A stretch of 64,000 bases of DNA, from assembly GCA_965116765.1 (NCBI GenBank), contig OZ220718.1, forward strand, positions 5,146,001 to 5,210,000. Direction: 5' to 3'. Below are positions 17,958 through 26,468 of the stretch, in pieces; position 1 is the stretch's first letter, and each line of letters opens with the position of its first letter. Origin of the DNA: JAJEEA01 sp965116765 (GTDB lineage Bacteria > Acidobacteriota > Vicinamibacteria > Vicinamibacterales > UBA8438). Position numbers and translations under genes: made by a program. The notes under the pieces are model-generated. The model made no database searches. It was not told the DNA's origin and worked only from the letters and a program-made list of their open reading frames with translations.

Positions 17958-20492
17958 CTACTCCACCCGGAGGGCGTCCATCGGGTCGATGCGGGCAGCC
18001 CGGCGGCCCGGCAGCCAGCAGGCGAGGAGCGCGACGCCGGCCAGCACGAGCGGGGCCGCGACGAAGGTCAGCGGGTCGTCCGTTGCGACGCCGAACACGA
18101 CGCTGTCGAGGAGGCGGACCGACGCGGCGGACGCGAGCAGGCCGAGGAGCGTCCCGGCCGCGACGAGCCCGGCCCCCTGGCGGACGACGAGGGCCACGAC
18201 CGCGCCGCGCTGCGCGCCGAGAGCCATGCGGACCCCGATCTCACGGCGGCGTTGCGACACGGTGTAGCTGAGCAGCGCATGGATGCCGAAGGCGGCGAGG
18301 AACAGCGCGAGGGCGGCGAAGAACCCGACGCAGACGGCATGGAAGCGGGGTTGCGCCACCGCCGCCGACAGTCTCGCGTCCATCGTCATCAGGTCGTCGA
18401 GGCTCGCGTTCGGACTCGCGGCGGCCACCGCCTCGCGTAGAAACGGAACGACGGCCACCGGATCGCCGGCCGTCCGCACGGCGACCACCGAGTTGAAGGA
18501 CGACATGCCGGCCAGCATCCCCGCGTGTTCGAGCTGGTGCAGCGGAATGTATGCCTCGGCCTGCGACCCGGTGATGGCCAGCCCGGAGTAGCGGACATCG
18601 GCCACGACCCCGATGACCTCCCACGGTTCGGGGCCCGCGCCGACCGGAAGCAGGCGCCGGCCGACGGCCGGCTCGCCCCCGAAGAGCTCGCGTGCGAGCG
18701 TCTCGTTCACCACCAGCACCAGCGGACTCTCGGCCCCGTCCCGCCGGGTGAACGCGCGCCCGCTCCGGAGACGCAGGCGCATCGCGTCGAAGTAGCCCGG
18801 GCTGACGACATTGACCCGGGCCCGCGTGAGATCCAGCGGGTCGGTCGGAGGCGCGGCGCCGGCCACCCGGAAGACGGTCGCGCTCCCGCCCCCGGACGCG
18901 AGGGGCAGGCGCGACGAGACCCCCGCCGCTTCGACATCGGAGAGCACGGCCAGGCGGTCCATCTCTTGCACCAGCGATTCCTGGAACCGGCGGCCGGCCG
19001 CGAGGACTTCGGCCATCGACTCCGGGGTCATGTCGGGTCGGGACGTGAGGTCGGGAATCGGGATGGCGGCGGCGATCACGTTGGCCGGGTCGTAGCCGCG
19101 ATCGACGGTGATGAGCCGCACGAAGCTGCGCAAGAGCACCCCTGCCCCCGTCAGCAGCACGAGGGCCAGGGCGACCTGGGCCACGGCGAGCGTGGCGCGC
19201 GCCCGGTTCGAACGGAGCAGTCGGAAGCCCCCGGTCGACTGCTCGCTCCCTTCGTTGAGGGTACGCGCCAGATCGATCCGCGACCACCGGAGGGCCGGCG
19301 CGGCGCCGAACAGCAGCCCGGCCGCGACCGACAGTCCGAAGGTGAACGCGAGCGTCACGGGCGCGATGCCCACCTCGTCGAGCCGCGCGATGTCACCGGG
19401 GACGAGCGCCGGCACAGCGCGCAGCACCATCGCCGCCGCCGCGAGCCCGAGCACGCCGCCGCCCACGCCCAGCATCACGCTCTCGGTCAGGAGCTGCCGG
19501 ACGAGGCGCCAGCGGCTCGCGCCGAGCGCGGCGCACACCGCCAGCGCCCGCTGCCGCGCAACCCCCCGCGCGAGCAGCAGCCCCGCCACGTTGATGCAGG
19601 CGATCAGCAGCACCAGGGCCGTCGCCACGGTCAGGGCCAGAAGCGCCGGCCGATACGCCCCGACCATCTCCTCCAGCAGCGGCACGACCCGCACGGCGTT
19701 CCCGAACGGGTTTTCCCCCTCCCCGCCGCCGATGGCCAGCATGCGCAACCCGCCGGCGCTCAGGCGAGTGCCGGCCTCGGCCGCCGCCTGTTCCGGCGAC
19801 ACTCCCGGCGCGAGGCGCCCGAGGGCGTTGAAGGCCATCATGAACATCATGCGCGGCTGCCCCGCGTCGGCGGCCGCCGGCGGCGTGAACGGAGGAACGA
19901 CGAAGGGTGTCCAGATCTCGCTGTCCGGTTGCGGGAAATGGAACCCTTCGGGCAGCACGCCGACCACGGTGTACGGATCGCCGTCGAGAGCCACGGGGGA
20001 CCCGACGATGCCTGGATCCGATGCGAAGTGGTTGGTCCAGGCGCGGTGACTCAGCAGGGCGACGCGGTCCGCGCCCTCTCGCGCCTCGTCCTCCGTGAAG
20101 AGCCGGCCGAGGTGAGGCGTCGCGCGCAGCAGGGGAAACAGCGAGGGCGAGACGGTGGCGCCGCGCAGGGTGACCGTGCCGTCGGGACCGGTCCACTCCG
20201 GCGAGGTCTCGCGGTAGGCCGCGAGGTGCTCGAACGCCTCGGCGTTCTCGAGCAGAAACATCGCCCGGTTCGTGAGCATGCCTCCGCCGCCGCGCCCCGA
20301 CTCGGCCACCCGAACGATGCGCTCGGGGTTCGGATAGGGCAGGGGCCGCAGGAGCAGGCCGTGGACGACGCTGAACATCGCGGCGTTGGCGCCGATGCCG
20401 AGGGCGAGGGTCAGGAGCGCGGCGAGGGTGAACCCGCGCTGGGCGGCGAGCCGCCGCGCGGCCGAGACGAGATCCCGAAGCAGGGTGTCCAT
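17958..20492 (-). CDS. ADOP-type ABC transporter permease (MacB/FtsX fold)
   Basis: An 844-residue inner-membrane protein. The ATG at 20492 begins MDTLLRDLVSAARRLAAQRG before the first membrane helix (LAALLTLALGIGANAAMFSVV), matching the family start; a longer upstream frame reads as junk. A MacB periplasmic domain follows (about residues 45-250), then an FtsX triple helix (ALLALTVATALVLLIACINVAGLL), a second periplasmic domain and a C-terminal FtsX domain ending RRAARIDPMDALRVE. Acidobacterial duplicated orphan permeases lack an adjacent ATPase, as here. Substrate unknown; efflux is inferred. It is the last gene of a BlaI-M56-EF-hand-ADOP run. Confidence 0.93.
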   Translation of the reverse strand: MDTLLRDLVSAARRLAAQRGFTLAALLTLALGIGANAAMFSVVHGLLLRPLPYPNPERIVRVAESGRGGGGMLTNRAMFLLENAEAFEHLAAYRETSPEWTGPDGTVTLRGATVSPSLFPLLRATPHLGRLFTEDEAREGADRVALLSHRAWTNHFASDPGIVGSPVALDGDPYTVVGVLPEGFHFPQPDSEIWTPFVVPPFTPPAAADAGQPRMMFMMAFNALGRLAPGVSPEQAAAEAGTRLSAGGLRMLAIGGGEGENPFGNAVRVVPLLEEMVGAYRPALLALTVATALVLLIACINVAGLLLARGVARQRALAVCAALGASRWRLVRQLLTESVMLGVGGGVLGLAAAAMVLRAVPALVPGDIARLDEVGIAPVTLAFTFGLSVAAGLLFGAAPALRWSRIDLARTLNEGSEQSTGGFRLLRSNRARATLAVAQVALALVLLTGAGVLLRSFVRLITVDRGYDPANVIAAAIPIPDLTSRPDMTPESMAEVLAAGRRFQESLVQEMDRLAVLSDVEAAGVSSRLPLASGGGSATVFRVAGAAPPTDPLDLTRARVNVVSPGYFDAMRLRLRSGRAFTRRDGAESPLVLVVNETLARELFGGEPAVGRRLLPVGAGPEPWEVIGVVADVRYSGLAITGSQAEAYIPLHQLEHAGMLAGMSSFNSVVAVRTAGDPVAVVPFLREAVAAASPNASLDDLMTMDARLSAAVAQPRFHAVCVGFFAALALFLAAFGIHALLSYTVSQRRREIGVRMALGAQRGAVVALVVRQGAGLVAAGTLLGLLASAASVRLLDSVVFGVATDDPLTFVAAPLVLAGVALLACWLPGRRAARIDPMDALRVE

Positions 20493-20583
20493 GTGGATGC
20501 AAGCCGGCGTCTCGCGCGAGCCGGTCCGGCGGCCGACGGCAGCCGCGCGTCGAGGGCGGGGCAGGGCGGCGCCCGCCGCCGCA

Positions 20584-21378
20584 TCACTCAGGCAGATCGT
20601 TGCCGCTGGAATCGTTGTTCGAAGCGGGCTGAAGCTCGTCTGGCGAGATGCGCCCGTCGCCGTCGGTGTCGAGCATGCGCAACGACTGCGCCGCCGATTC
20701 GAGCTCCGTCTCCGAGACCGTGCCGTCCTGGTCCGCGTCGAGCGCCGCCAGGAGGGGCATCGGTTCCCGCGGACCCCCGCCACCCGTCCCGGTTCCCTGC
20801 GACAGCGCTACCGGTTCTTCCGCGCTGCCGGGCTCCCGATCTCCCGGCTCTCCGTTCTGTTCTCCCGGCTCGCCCGCTTGCGCCGCCATCATCGCGGCGA
20901 GGAGCTCCGCCCCGGAGGCGGTGCCGTTCCCGTCGCCGTCGGCGGGAGCCAGGAGGCTCCGGAGCTGCGGCGGCAGGTCCGCCAAGTCCAGCTCTTCGTC
21001 GGCGCCCAGCGTGATCATCCGAGACCCCTCGGGGAGGCTCGCCGGGCTGCCGAAGAAGACGCGCGGACCGCCCTGTCGGGGCCGCAGCTCGTCGCCCGAG
21101 AGTTGTCCGTCGCCGTCGTCGTCGAGCGACGCGAGCGATTCCGGGGCCGCGTCGATCTCGCCGGCGGAGATGTCGCCGTCGTCGTCGGTGTCGAGGGCGC
21201 GGAAGACCGGCAGCCTGCGTAGCTCGCGGTCGCCGCCTTCGCCTTCTTCGGGCCGGACGCCTTCCGGTGGCTGTTCCGTCGCCTCTACCGGCGGCGCGTC
21301 CGTCGCACCGCAGCCGGCCAGCCCCAGTGTCAACGCCAACGCCGCCGCCGTTCCGAACCCGAACGCTCGCAATCGCAT
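20584..21378 (-). CDS. EF-hand lipoprotein
   Basis: 264 residues with a lipoprotein signal (ALALTLGLAGC, cysteine 23 lipidated). Five EF-hand calcium loops are visible in two groups: DTDDDGDISAGE, DDDGDGQLSGDE, ADGDGNGTASGAE, then DADQDGTVSETE and DTDGDGRISPDE. A glycine/glutamate-rich low-complexity linker joins them. It would bind calcium in the envelope. It lies between the M56 peptidase (92 bp) and the ADOP permease (91 bp) on one strand, which suggests joint expression under BlaI, but no direct partner is proven. Confidence 0.85.
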   Translation of the reverse strand: MRLRAFGFGTAAALALTLGLAGCGATDAPPVEATEQPPEGVRPEEGEGGDRELRRLPVFRALDTDDDGDISAGEIDAAPESLASLDDDGDGQLSGDELRPRQGGPRVFFGSPASLPEGSRMITLGADEELDLADLPPQLRSLLAPADGDGNGTASGAELLAAMMAAQAGEPGEQNGEPGDREPGSAEEPVALSQGTGTGGGGPREPMPLLAALDADQDGTVSETELESAAQSLRMLDTDGDGRISPDELQPASNNDSSGNDLPE

Positions 21379-21470
21379 GGTCGACTCCCGTGGGTGCTTC
21401 CGGCCGGCGATCAGCCGCTCCCGCGCGACGTTGCAGCCCGCTGATGCGGCCGCCGCCCCGGTGACTTAAC

Positions 21471-23336
21471 TCACCGGCCGGCCAGCAGCTCCTGCAGCTC
21501 CGCGAACCGTTCCTGCAGCTCGGCGAACCGTTCCTGCAGCTCGGCGGCGAACGGTTGGACCAGCTCGCCCGCCGCGGTCTCGTCGTTCCCCAGGCGGGCG
21601 GCCATGGCGGCGAGCGCTTGCTGCAGCTCTTCCATGACCGCCACGGTCCGGACCCTCGCGTTAACCAGTTCCGGTTCGTCCCCCCGAGAGAGGCTCTCGG
21701 CGATAGTCCTGGCCATCCGTGCCAGGCCTGCCAGGCGGCGGGCCTGGCCATCCGGAAGCGACCCTCCTGCCGAAACGACGATGCCGGTAACCGCGATCGC
21801 GATCGGCACGGGCCCCGGGAAGGTGACCGGTTCTCCGCCGACCGTGACGTCGACCGCGCCCAGCTCGCGGTCGGGGTCACTGTCCAGGTCGAACACGGTG
21901 ACCGTGACCATGCCTCCCGCGGCGCCCCGCCGCGCCACGAACCCCAGCGTGCCGGCGTCCCGCAGTCCGATGCTCGTGAGCTCGCCCTCCGAGCTGCTGG
22001 CCCGCGGGCGGTGGCCGCCCGGCAGGGTGAACTCGAGTAGGTAGATGTTGGTCAGGGACCCTGGAACGGTCCCGCTCGTGCGGGGCTCCTGCATGGCCGG
22101 CCTCGTCGGAGTCCCACCCGGTGGAGCCGCCGCGGCGCCCGGCGAGAGCGTAGCGGTGACGCCTGGCGGAACCGACGCGGCGGACCCGGTCGGGATGGGG
22201 GTGGGGCTGGCCGACCCAACCATCGCTGGCGTGCCGCGCGTCGCCGCCGGTGCCGCGACGGGTCCGGACGGAGCTGGCGCGGGGCCTTCAGACCTGCTCC
22301 ACACAAGGGCGCCGCCCACCGCAACCGTCACTGCGGCGGGGTCCGGTGGCACGGGCGCGGCGCGCAGCGGAACCGTCGCCGCCGCAGTCCACACCGCCGC
22401 CCCCAACGCCGCGCACAGTCCCGTCGCGAGCACCGCCGAGCGTCGTTTCGACATCGTTCCCCCCTTCTCGAACAGGGCATCGGTCCGGGCGCGCAGCTCC
22501 GTCGTCCGCAGCATCGGCGCGGCGAGCGGCAACGCACGCGGGTGTCCCGCCAGCGCGATCAGACACTGCAAGTAGGCGCGGCGATCGCCGGTGTGGCGCA
22601 CGACCGCGGCATCGACGACCTGCTCGCGGTGCAGGCGGATGCGCCCGCGGATCAGCCACGCCCAAGGGTGGAACCACAGTAGCGCCACCATCACTTCCTC
22701 GGCGACGGCGGCGGCGAAGTCGCGCCGTTCGAGGTGGAGCAGCTCGTGGCAGACGATGCCGCGCTGGAACGCCGGCTCCAGCCGGTCGAAGGCGGCCGGC
22801 AGCACCACGGTCGGGCGGAACAGCCCGAAGCTGCAGGGCATCCGGACGTCCGGCGGCTGAACGAAGGTGGCCGACGTCCGGAACCGCGCCAGGAGCTTCC
22901 GCAACGGCGCCGGCGGCGCGACCCGGTCCGCCGAGCGGGCGAGACGGCCGAGCCGCACGAGGCCCAGCCCGAGCCGGGCGAGCCGTAAGACGGCGACCGC
23001 GGCCAGGAGCCCCAGGACCCACGTCCACGGGTCGACGCTCCACCGTCCGGCGGGCAGGGAGACGACGCTCTCGGCCACCGAGACACCGGCGACGCCCGCG
23101 GATTCCTGCGCCAGCGCAGCCGGCGGCGGTCCGTGGGCGGGCGTCGCCGCGACGGGCTGCCAAGGCTGGAGCCACGGGGCCAGCAGCAGCAACAGGAGCA
23201 CCGCCTGCCAGTACTTCAGCAGGAAGCCGGGCTCGCGAAGCCGCAGGACGGAGACGCCGAGCCAGGCGGCCCCGGCCACGCCGGCAGCCTGCATCCAGTG
23301 CGCGACGACGTTCTGCACCAGCAGCTCAGCCGTCAT
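21471..23336 (-). CDS. BlaR1-like M56 membrane metallopeptidase
   Basis: 621 residues. The N-terminal half has membrane helices (AVLLLLLLAPWL, VLGLLAAVAVLRL) and the M56 catalytic site H197-E-L-L-H201 with a downstream glutamate in HREQVVDAAVV (E238) as third zinc ligand. A helix near 300 (AVLATGLCAALGAAVWTAA) precedes a long Pro/Ala-rich linker and an extracytoplasmic domain of unknown ligand. This domain is not a penicillin-binding sensor: no SxxK is seen. The C-terminus has three RFAELQE heptad copies (21-bp repeats near 21485-21550), a short coiled coil. The ATG at 23336 overlaps blaI by 11 bp. The expected role is to sense a signal and cleave or inactivate the BlaI repressor. Confidence 0.88.
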   Translation of the reverse strand: MTAELLVQNVVAHWMQAAGVAGAAWLGVSVLRLREPGFLLKYWQAVLLLLLLAPWLQPWQPVAATPAHGPPPAALAQESAGVAGVSVAESVVSLPAGRWSVDPWTWVLGLLAAVAVLRLARLGLGLVRLGRLARSADRVAPPAPLRKLLARFRTSATFVQPPDVRMPCSFGLFRPTVVLPAAFDRLEPAFQRGIVCHELLHLERRDFAAAVAEEVMVALLWFHPWAWLIRGRIRLHREQVVDAAVVRHTGDRRAYLQCLIALAGHPRALPLAAPMLRTTELRARTDALFEKGGTMSKRRSAVLATGLCAALGAAVWTAAATVPLRAAPVPPDPAAVTVAVGGALVWSRSEGPAPAPSGPVAAPAATRGTPAMVGSASPTPIPTGSAASVPPGVTATLSPGAAAAPPGGTPTRPAMQEPRTSGTVPGSLTNIYLLEFTLPGGHRPRASSSEGELTSIGLRDAGTLGFVARRGAAGGMVTVTVFDLDSDPDRELGAVDVTVGGEPVTFPGPVPIAIAVTGIVVSAGGSLPDGQARRLAGLARMARTIAESLSRGDEPELVNARVRTVAVMEELQQALAAMAARLGNDETAAGELVQPFAAELQERFAELQERFAELQELLAGR

Positions 23337-23715
23337 CGCCCTTGTCCGGCCCGTTCAGCCGGCTCGCGATGTCGCGGAGGTCGTCGGCGCTGAGTCGCTT
23401 GTCGCGGACGAGGTGCTGCACGAGCGGCTCGGCCGCGCCGGCGAACACCCGGTCGACGAAGTGGCGGACCATCGCCCCGAGCACGCCCTCGCGGGTGGAC
23501 CGCGCCCGGTAGACGTGGGCCCGTGCCGCCCGGCTGACGCCCAGGTGTCCCTTCTGCTCGAGAATCCGCATCGTCGTCAGCACCGTCGTGTACGCGATCG
23601 GCCGGCGCTGCCGGAACTCCTCGTAGACCTCGCGCACGGTCACCTCGCCGCGGTCCCAGACGACCTGCATGATCTCAAGCTCTTGGTCGGCGAGAGGTGG
23701 ACGTTGGCGCGGCAT
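23326..23715 (-). CDS. BlaI/MecI/CopY-family repressor
   Basis: A 129-residue winged-helix repressor. The N-domain (QELEIMQVVWDRGEVTVREVYEEF, recognition helix in IAYTTVLTTMRILEQKG) and the C-terminal dimerisation helices (VLGAMVRHFVDRVFAG...LSADDLRDIASRL) are complete. It normally represses its own promoter and that of the coupled M56 peptidase. It overlaps that gene by 11 bp. The promoter at 23729-23756 and a dyad over its -10 fit autoregulation. Confidence 0.92.
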   Translation of the reverse strand: MPRQRPPLADQELEIMQVVWDRGEVTVREVYEEFRQRRPIAYTTVLTTMRILEQKGHLGVSRAARAHVYRARSTREGVLGAMVRHFVDRVFAGAAEPLVQHLVRDKRLSADDLRDIASRLNGPDKGDDG

Positions 23716-23728
23716 ATCTGCTATTTAT

Positions 23729-23756
23729 TTAGTACTCAACGGCAATAGATTGTCAA
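23729..23756 (-). promoter_or_regulatory. sigma-70-like promoter with BlaI-type dyad
   Basis: Minus-strand TTGACA (23756-23751), a 16-base spacer and TACTAA (23734-23729), 13 bases before the blaI ATG. A 12-bp imperfect dyad TT-N-AGTACT-N-AA overlaps the -10, where a BlaI-like repressor would block transcription. It is one of the few strong consensus promoters in this GC-rich window. Confidence 0.65.
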
Positions 23757-23808
23757 GCCGGATGACACACTTGTGGATGCGAGCTCGTCCGCCGCCGCCC
23801 GGCCCACC

Positions 23809-23937
23809 GAGAACCTCCGTGCGGCGGCAGAACGGGGACGTCTCCGCGCCACCCGAGGGCCCGACGGCGAATTGCGGAGCTCCCGCCGCCGGGGTTACCG
23901 AACACATCCAGATTTGTCGAGTCTGCCGGTAGGATAA
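23809..23937 (+). pseudogene. remnant of a fic gene 3' end
   Basis: On the plus strand ENLRAAAERGRLRATRGPDG followed by ELRSSRR is nearly identical to the C-terminus of the intact Fic protein at 26469-27533 (ALRAAAERGRLRAARGPDGQ, WRSSRR). The frame then runs into sequence that matches the intact gene's promoter region (23894-23923) and stops at 23937. The remnant is inverted relative to the intact gene while the promoter piece keeps its orientation, so it is a rearranged leftover. The rest of the gap 23716-24007 has only the blaI promoter. Confidence 0.7.
23894..23923. repeat. 30-bp copy of the fic upstream element
   Basis: 28 of 30 bases match 27522-27551 (GTTACCGAACACAT then C/T, C, A/G, GATTTGTCGAGTC). 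An ATCGAACA box follows 48 bases after the element start here and 47 bases after it at the fic gene. The dyad CCGAA-CACA-TTCGG of the intact site is broken in this copy. Confidence 0.8.
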
Positions 23938-24007
23938 TCTCATCGAACACTCTGCTCGCGGACGAGCCCGCCGAGAGCTCGACCGTGCCACGTGCCGATC
24001 CCGACCG

Positions 24008-26410
24008 ATGCCTGTGCCGAGCGATCTCCGCCGCGCGTTCCGATCTCTGGCCCGACGCCGTACCTTCGCGGCGATCGTCGTGGTGACACTGGCCCTGGCG
24101 TTCAGCATCCCGGCGGTGGTGCTGTCGACGATGGATCGGCACTTCTGGCGGCCGCTCGACCTGCCCGGGTCGGACCGGCTCTTCACGCTGCAGATCCGGG
24201 TCGACGACGGCTCGTTCTCGCCGCTGACTCCCCCCGAGTACCTGCGGCTGCGCGAGGTGGGGGCGGCGGCGGACGCGTTCTCCCTGGCGGCCTTCGGGAT
24301 CCTGGACTTCACCATGGTCGCCGGGGGCGTTTCCGCCCGGATGGAAGTCGCGCTCGTGTCCGGCGACTTCTTCACGCTGCTGGGGGCGGCGCCGGGGCTC
24401 GGCCGCCTGCTGGCGCCGCCGGACGACGACCCGAGCGGCACGCCGGCGGTCGCCGTCGTGTCCCATCGCGCCTGGACGACGCGCTTCGGACGCGCCCCGG
24501 ATCTCGTCGGGAGCACCGTGCGCCTCGGATCGCAGGCGTTCACGGTCGTCGGCGTCGCCGCCAACCCGCTTCCCGGCCCGGCTCATGACCCGGATTTCTG
24601 GGTGCCGCTGTCGGCAATACACCAGCTCCTGCCCGACGGCCCCGACCTGCTCGGTCCCTTCGGGGTCTGGCTGGACACGGTCGGGCGGCTGGGCGTGTCG
24701 ACGTCGCGCGGCGACGCCGCGGTGCTGGCGGCGCTGGCCCGGGACCGGCTGCCCGCAGAGTCGGCGGAGGTGCGCAGCGGGGACTGGCGCTTCGTCGCCC
24801 GGCCCCTCAATCATCTCCGGCTCGGCCCCGAGTATCACCGCGAGGCGGCCCGGTTCCTGACCGTGCTGGCCGCGATCACGGGTATCTTCCTCCTGGCCGC
24901 GTGCAGCAACATGGTTCTGCTGCTGCTGACGCGCGGGGCCGAGCAGGCCCACGAGCTGGCGGTTCGACGGGCGCTGGGAGCGTCGCGCCGCGACCTCATC
25001 CGTCCTCTCGCGGCCGAGCTGCTGGTGCTGGTCTCGGCTGGCGGGCTGGCCGCGCTCGCGGCCCTGCGGTGGGTGGGGCCCGTCCTGTCGGCGCTGCCGC
25101 AGCTCGCGCCGCTCGGCGCGGTGGCGGGCCTGGGCGCCGGCGCCGCCCTCTGGGCGCTGGCGGTCGCCGGGGCGACGTGGGCGGCCGTCTGCCTCGGGCT
25201 GCTGCTGATGACGTCGCTGCGGCCGCCGGCCCTTCCGGGGGCGCCGGGGCCCCGGGCGACGGGCCGCGGCGGGCGCCAGCGGGCCCTGGTCGGCGCGCAG
25301 GTCGGCATTTCCGCGGTCCTGATGGTCGCGGCGGGGCTGCTGCTGCGCAGCGCCCATGGCGTCGCGTCGATCCCGCGTGGCTTCGTCCCCGACGATGTCT
25401 TCGTCGCCCAGCTCCACACGGTCGGCTATTCCGAAGCCGAGGGGCCGGCCTTCTACCGGCGGCTCCTCGACGCGCTCCACAACGGCGGCGTCGTCAGCTC
25501 TGCGGCGCTCGGGTGGCACACCCCGTTCAGCGAGTTCACCCTGTCCGTGTCGGTGGAGATTCCGGGAACCCCCCTGCAGGTCCTGGGAAACGCGGTGTCC
25601 GCCGGCTACTTCCGCACCCTCGGCGTCGCGGTGCTGGAGGGCCGGGAGTTCACCGCCGCGGACCGAGCCGGCTCGCCGCTGGTGGCCATCGTCAACCGCA
25701 CGCTGGCCGAGCGTCTCTGGCCCGGCCGCCCGGCGGTCGGGCGGGTGCTCACGTTCCCTCGCAGCGGCGGGGACCGGACGGTGATCGGCGTGGTCGACGA
25801 CGTGCGCTACTACGCGCTGGCCGAGACGACCCGACCGCTCGCCTACCTGCCCCTGGCCCAGCGCTTCTACCCCGAGGCGTTTCTCCACGCGCGGTCGCCC
25901 GCCGCTGCGGGCATCACCCTGCAGCACGTTCGGCGGGTGCTCGCCGACCTCGATCCCGGGGTGCCGCTGAGCGGCGCCGGCGCGCTGAGCGACAAGGTCG
26001 ACGAGGCGCTCGCCCGCTGGCGGGCGCCGGCCCTGCTCGCCGGCCTCCTCGCCCTCGTCACCTTGGTGCTGACGATGGGCGGGCTGTACGCGGTGCTGAC
26101 GATGGCGGTGGGCCAGCGGACGCGCGAGCTGGCGATCCGGATGGCCCTCGGGGCCCGCGAGGTCTCGGTGCGCCGGATGGTGCTCGCCGAGGGGCTGCGG
26201 CTCGTCGCGGCGGGGGCGCTGGCCGGTCTCGTCGCCGCCGCGCCGCTGACGCGGCTGCTCGAGAGTCAGCTCTACGGCGTCGCCCCCCACGACGCCGCGA
26301 CGCTGGCCGCCGGCCTGATCGGGCTGCTCGCGGCCGGTGCTCTCGCCAGCGACCTGCCGGCCCGGCGGGCCGCGCGTCTCGACCCCGCCGCCGCGCTGCG
26401 CAGCGAATGA
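24008..26410 (+). CDS. ADOP-type ABC transporter permease
   Basis: An 800-residue MacB/FtsX-fold permease. It starts MPVPSDLRRAFRSLARRR with the first helix at about 20-45 (AIVVVTLALAFSIPAVVLS), then a periplasmic MacB domain, a central FtsX block (FLTVLAAITGIFLLAACSNMV, with GASRRDLIRPLAAELL), a second periplasmic domain and a final FtsX block (RELAIRMALGAREVSVRRM) ending RRAARLDPAAALRSE. There is no ATPase nearby, as usual for ADOP proteins. The central region between the two halves is shorter and more alanine/leucine-rich than in the 17958 paralogue. Upstream lies only the fic remnant, so it probably has its own promoter. Confidence 0.93.
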   Translation: MPVPSDLRRAFRSLARRRTFAAIVVVTLALAFSIPAVVLSTMDRHFWRPLDLPGSDRLFTLQIRVDDGSFSPLTPPEYLRLREVGAAADAFSLAAFGILDFTMVAGGVSARMEVALVSGDFFTLLGAAPGLGRLLAPPDDDPSGTPAVAVVSHRAWTTRFGRAPDLVGSTVRLGSQAFTVVGVAANPLPGPAHDPDFWVPLSAIHQLLPDGPDLLGPFGVWLDTVGRLGVSTSRGDAAVLAALARDRLPAESAEVRSGDWRFVARPLNHLRLGPEYHREAARFLTVLAAITGIFLLAACSNMVLLLLTRGAEQAHELAVRRALGASRRDLIRPLAAELLVLVSAGGLAALAALRWVGPVLSALPQLAPLGAVAGLGAGAALWALAVAGATWAAVCLGLLLMTSLRPPALPGAPGPRATGRGGRQRALVGAQVGISAVLMVAAGLLLRSAHGVASIPRGFVPDDVFVAQLHTVGYSEAEGPAFYRRLLDALHNGGVVSSAALGWHTPFSEFTLSVSVEIPGTPLQVLGNAVSAGYFRTLGVAVLEGREFTAADRAGSPLVAIVNRTLAERLWPGRPAVGRVLTFPRSGGDRTVIGVVDDVRYYALAETTRPLAYLPLAQRFYPEAFLHARSPAAAGITLQHVRRVLADLDPGVPLSGAGALSDKVDEALARWRAPALLAGLLALVTLVLTMGGLYAVLTMAVGQRTRELAIRMALGAREVSVRRMVLAEGLRLVAAGALAGLVAAAPLTRLLESQLYGVAPHDAATLAAGLIGLLAAGALASDLPARRAARLDPAAALRSE

Positions 26411-26468
26411 GCGCCCGCCGGGGCCCGCTCGGGCGCCCGAAGCGTCACGCCGCCGCGGGTGCGCGCAA

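Noticed and set aside
18525..21014. Plus-strand frame of about 830 codons
   Set aside because: Shadow of the ADOP permease and EF-hand lipoprotein on the other strand.
21471..23715. A beta-lactam resistance operon
   Set aside because: BlaI and M56 proteins are present, but the sensor lacks a penicillin-binding domain with SxxK and no beta-lactamase gene is in the operon. The serine hydrolase at 10248 is far away and of the EstB type.
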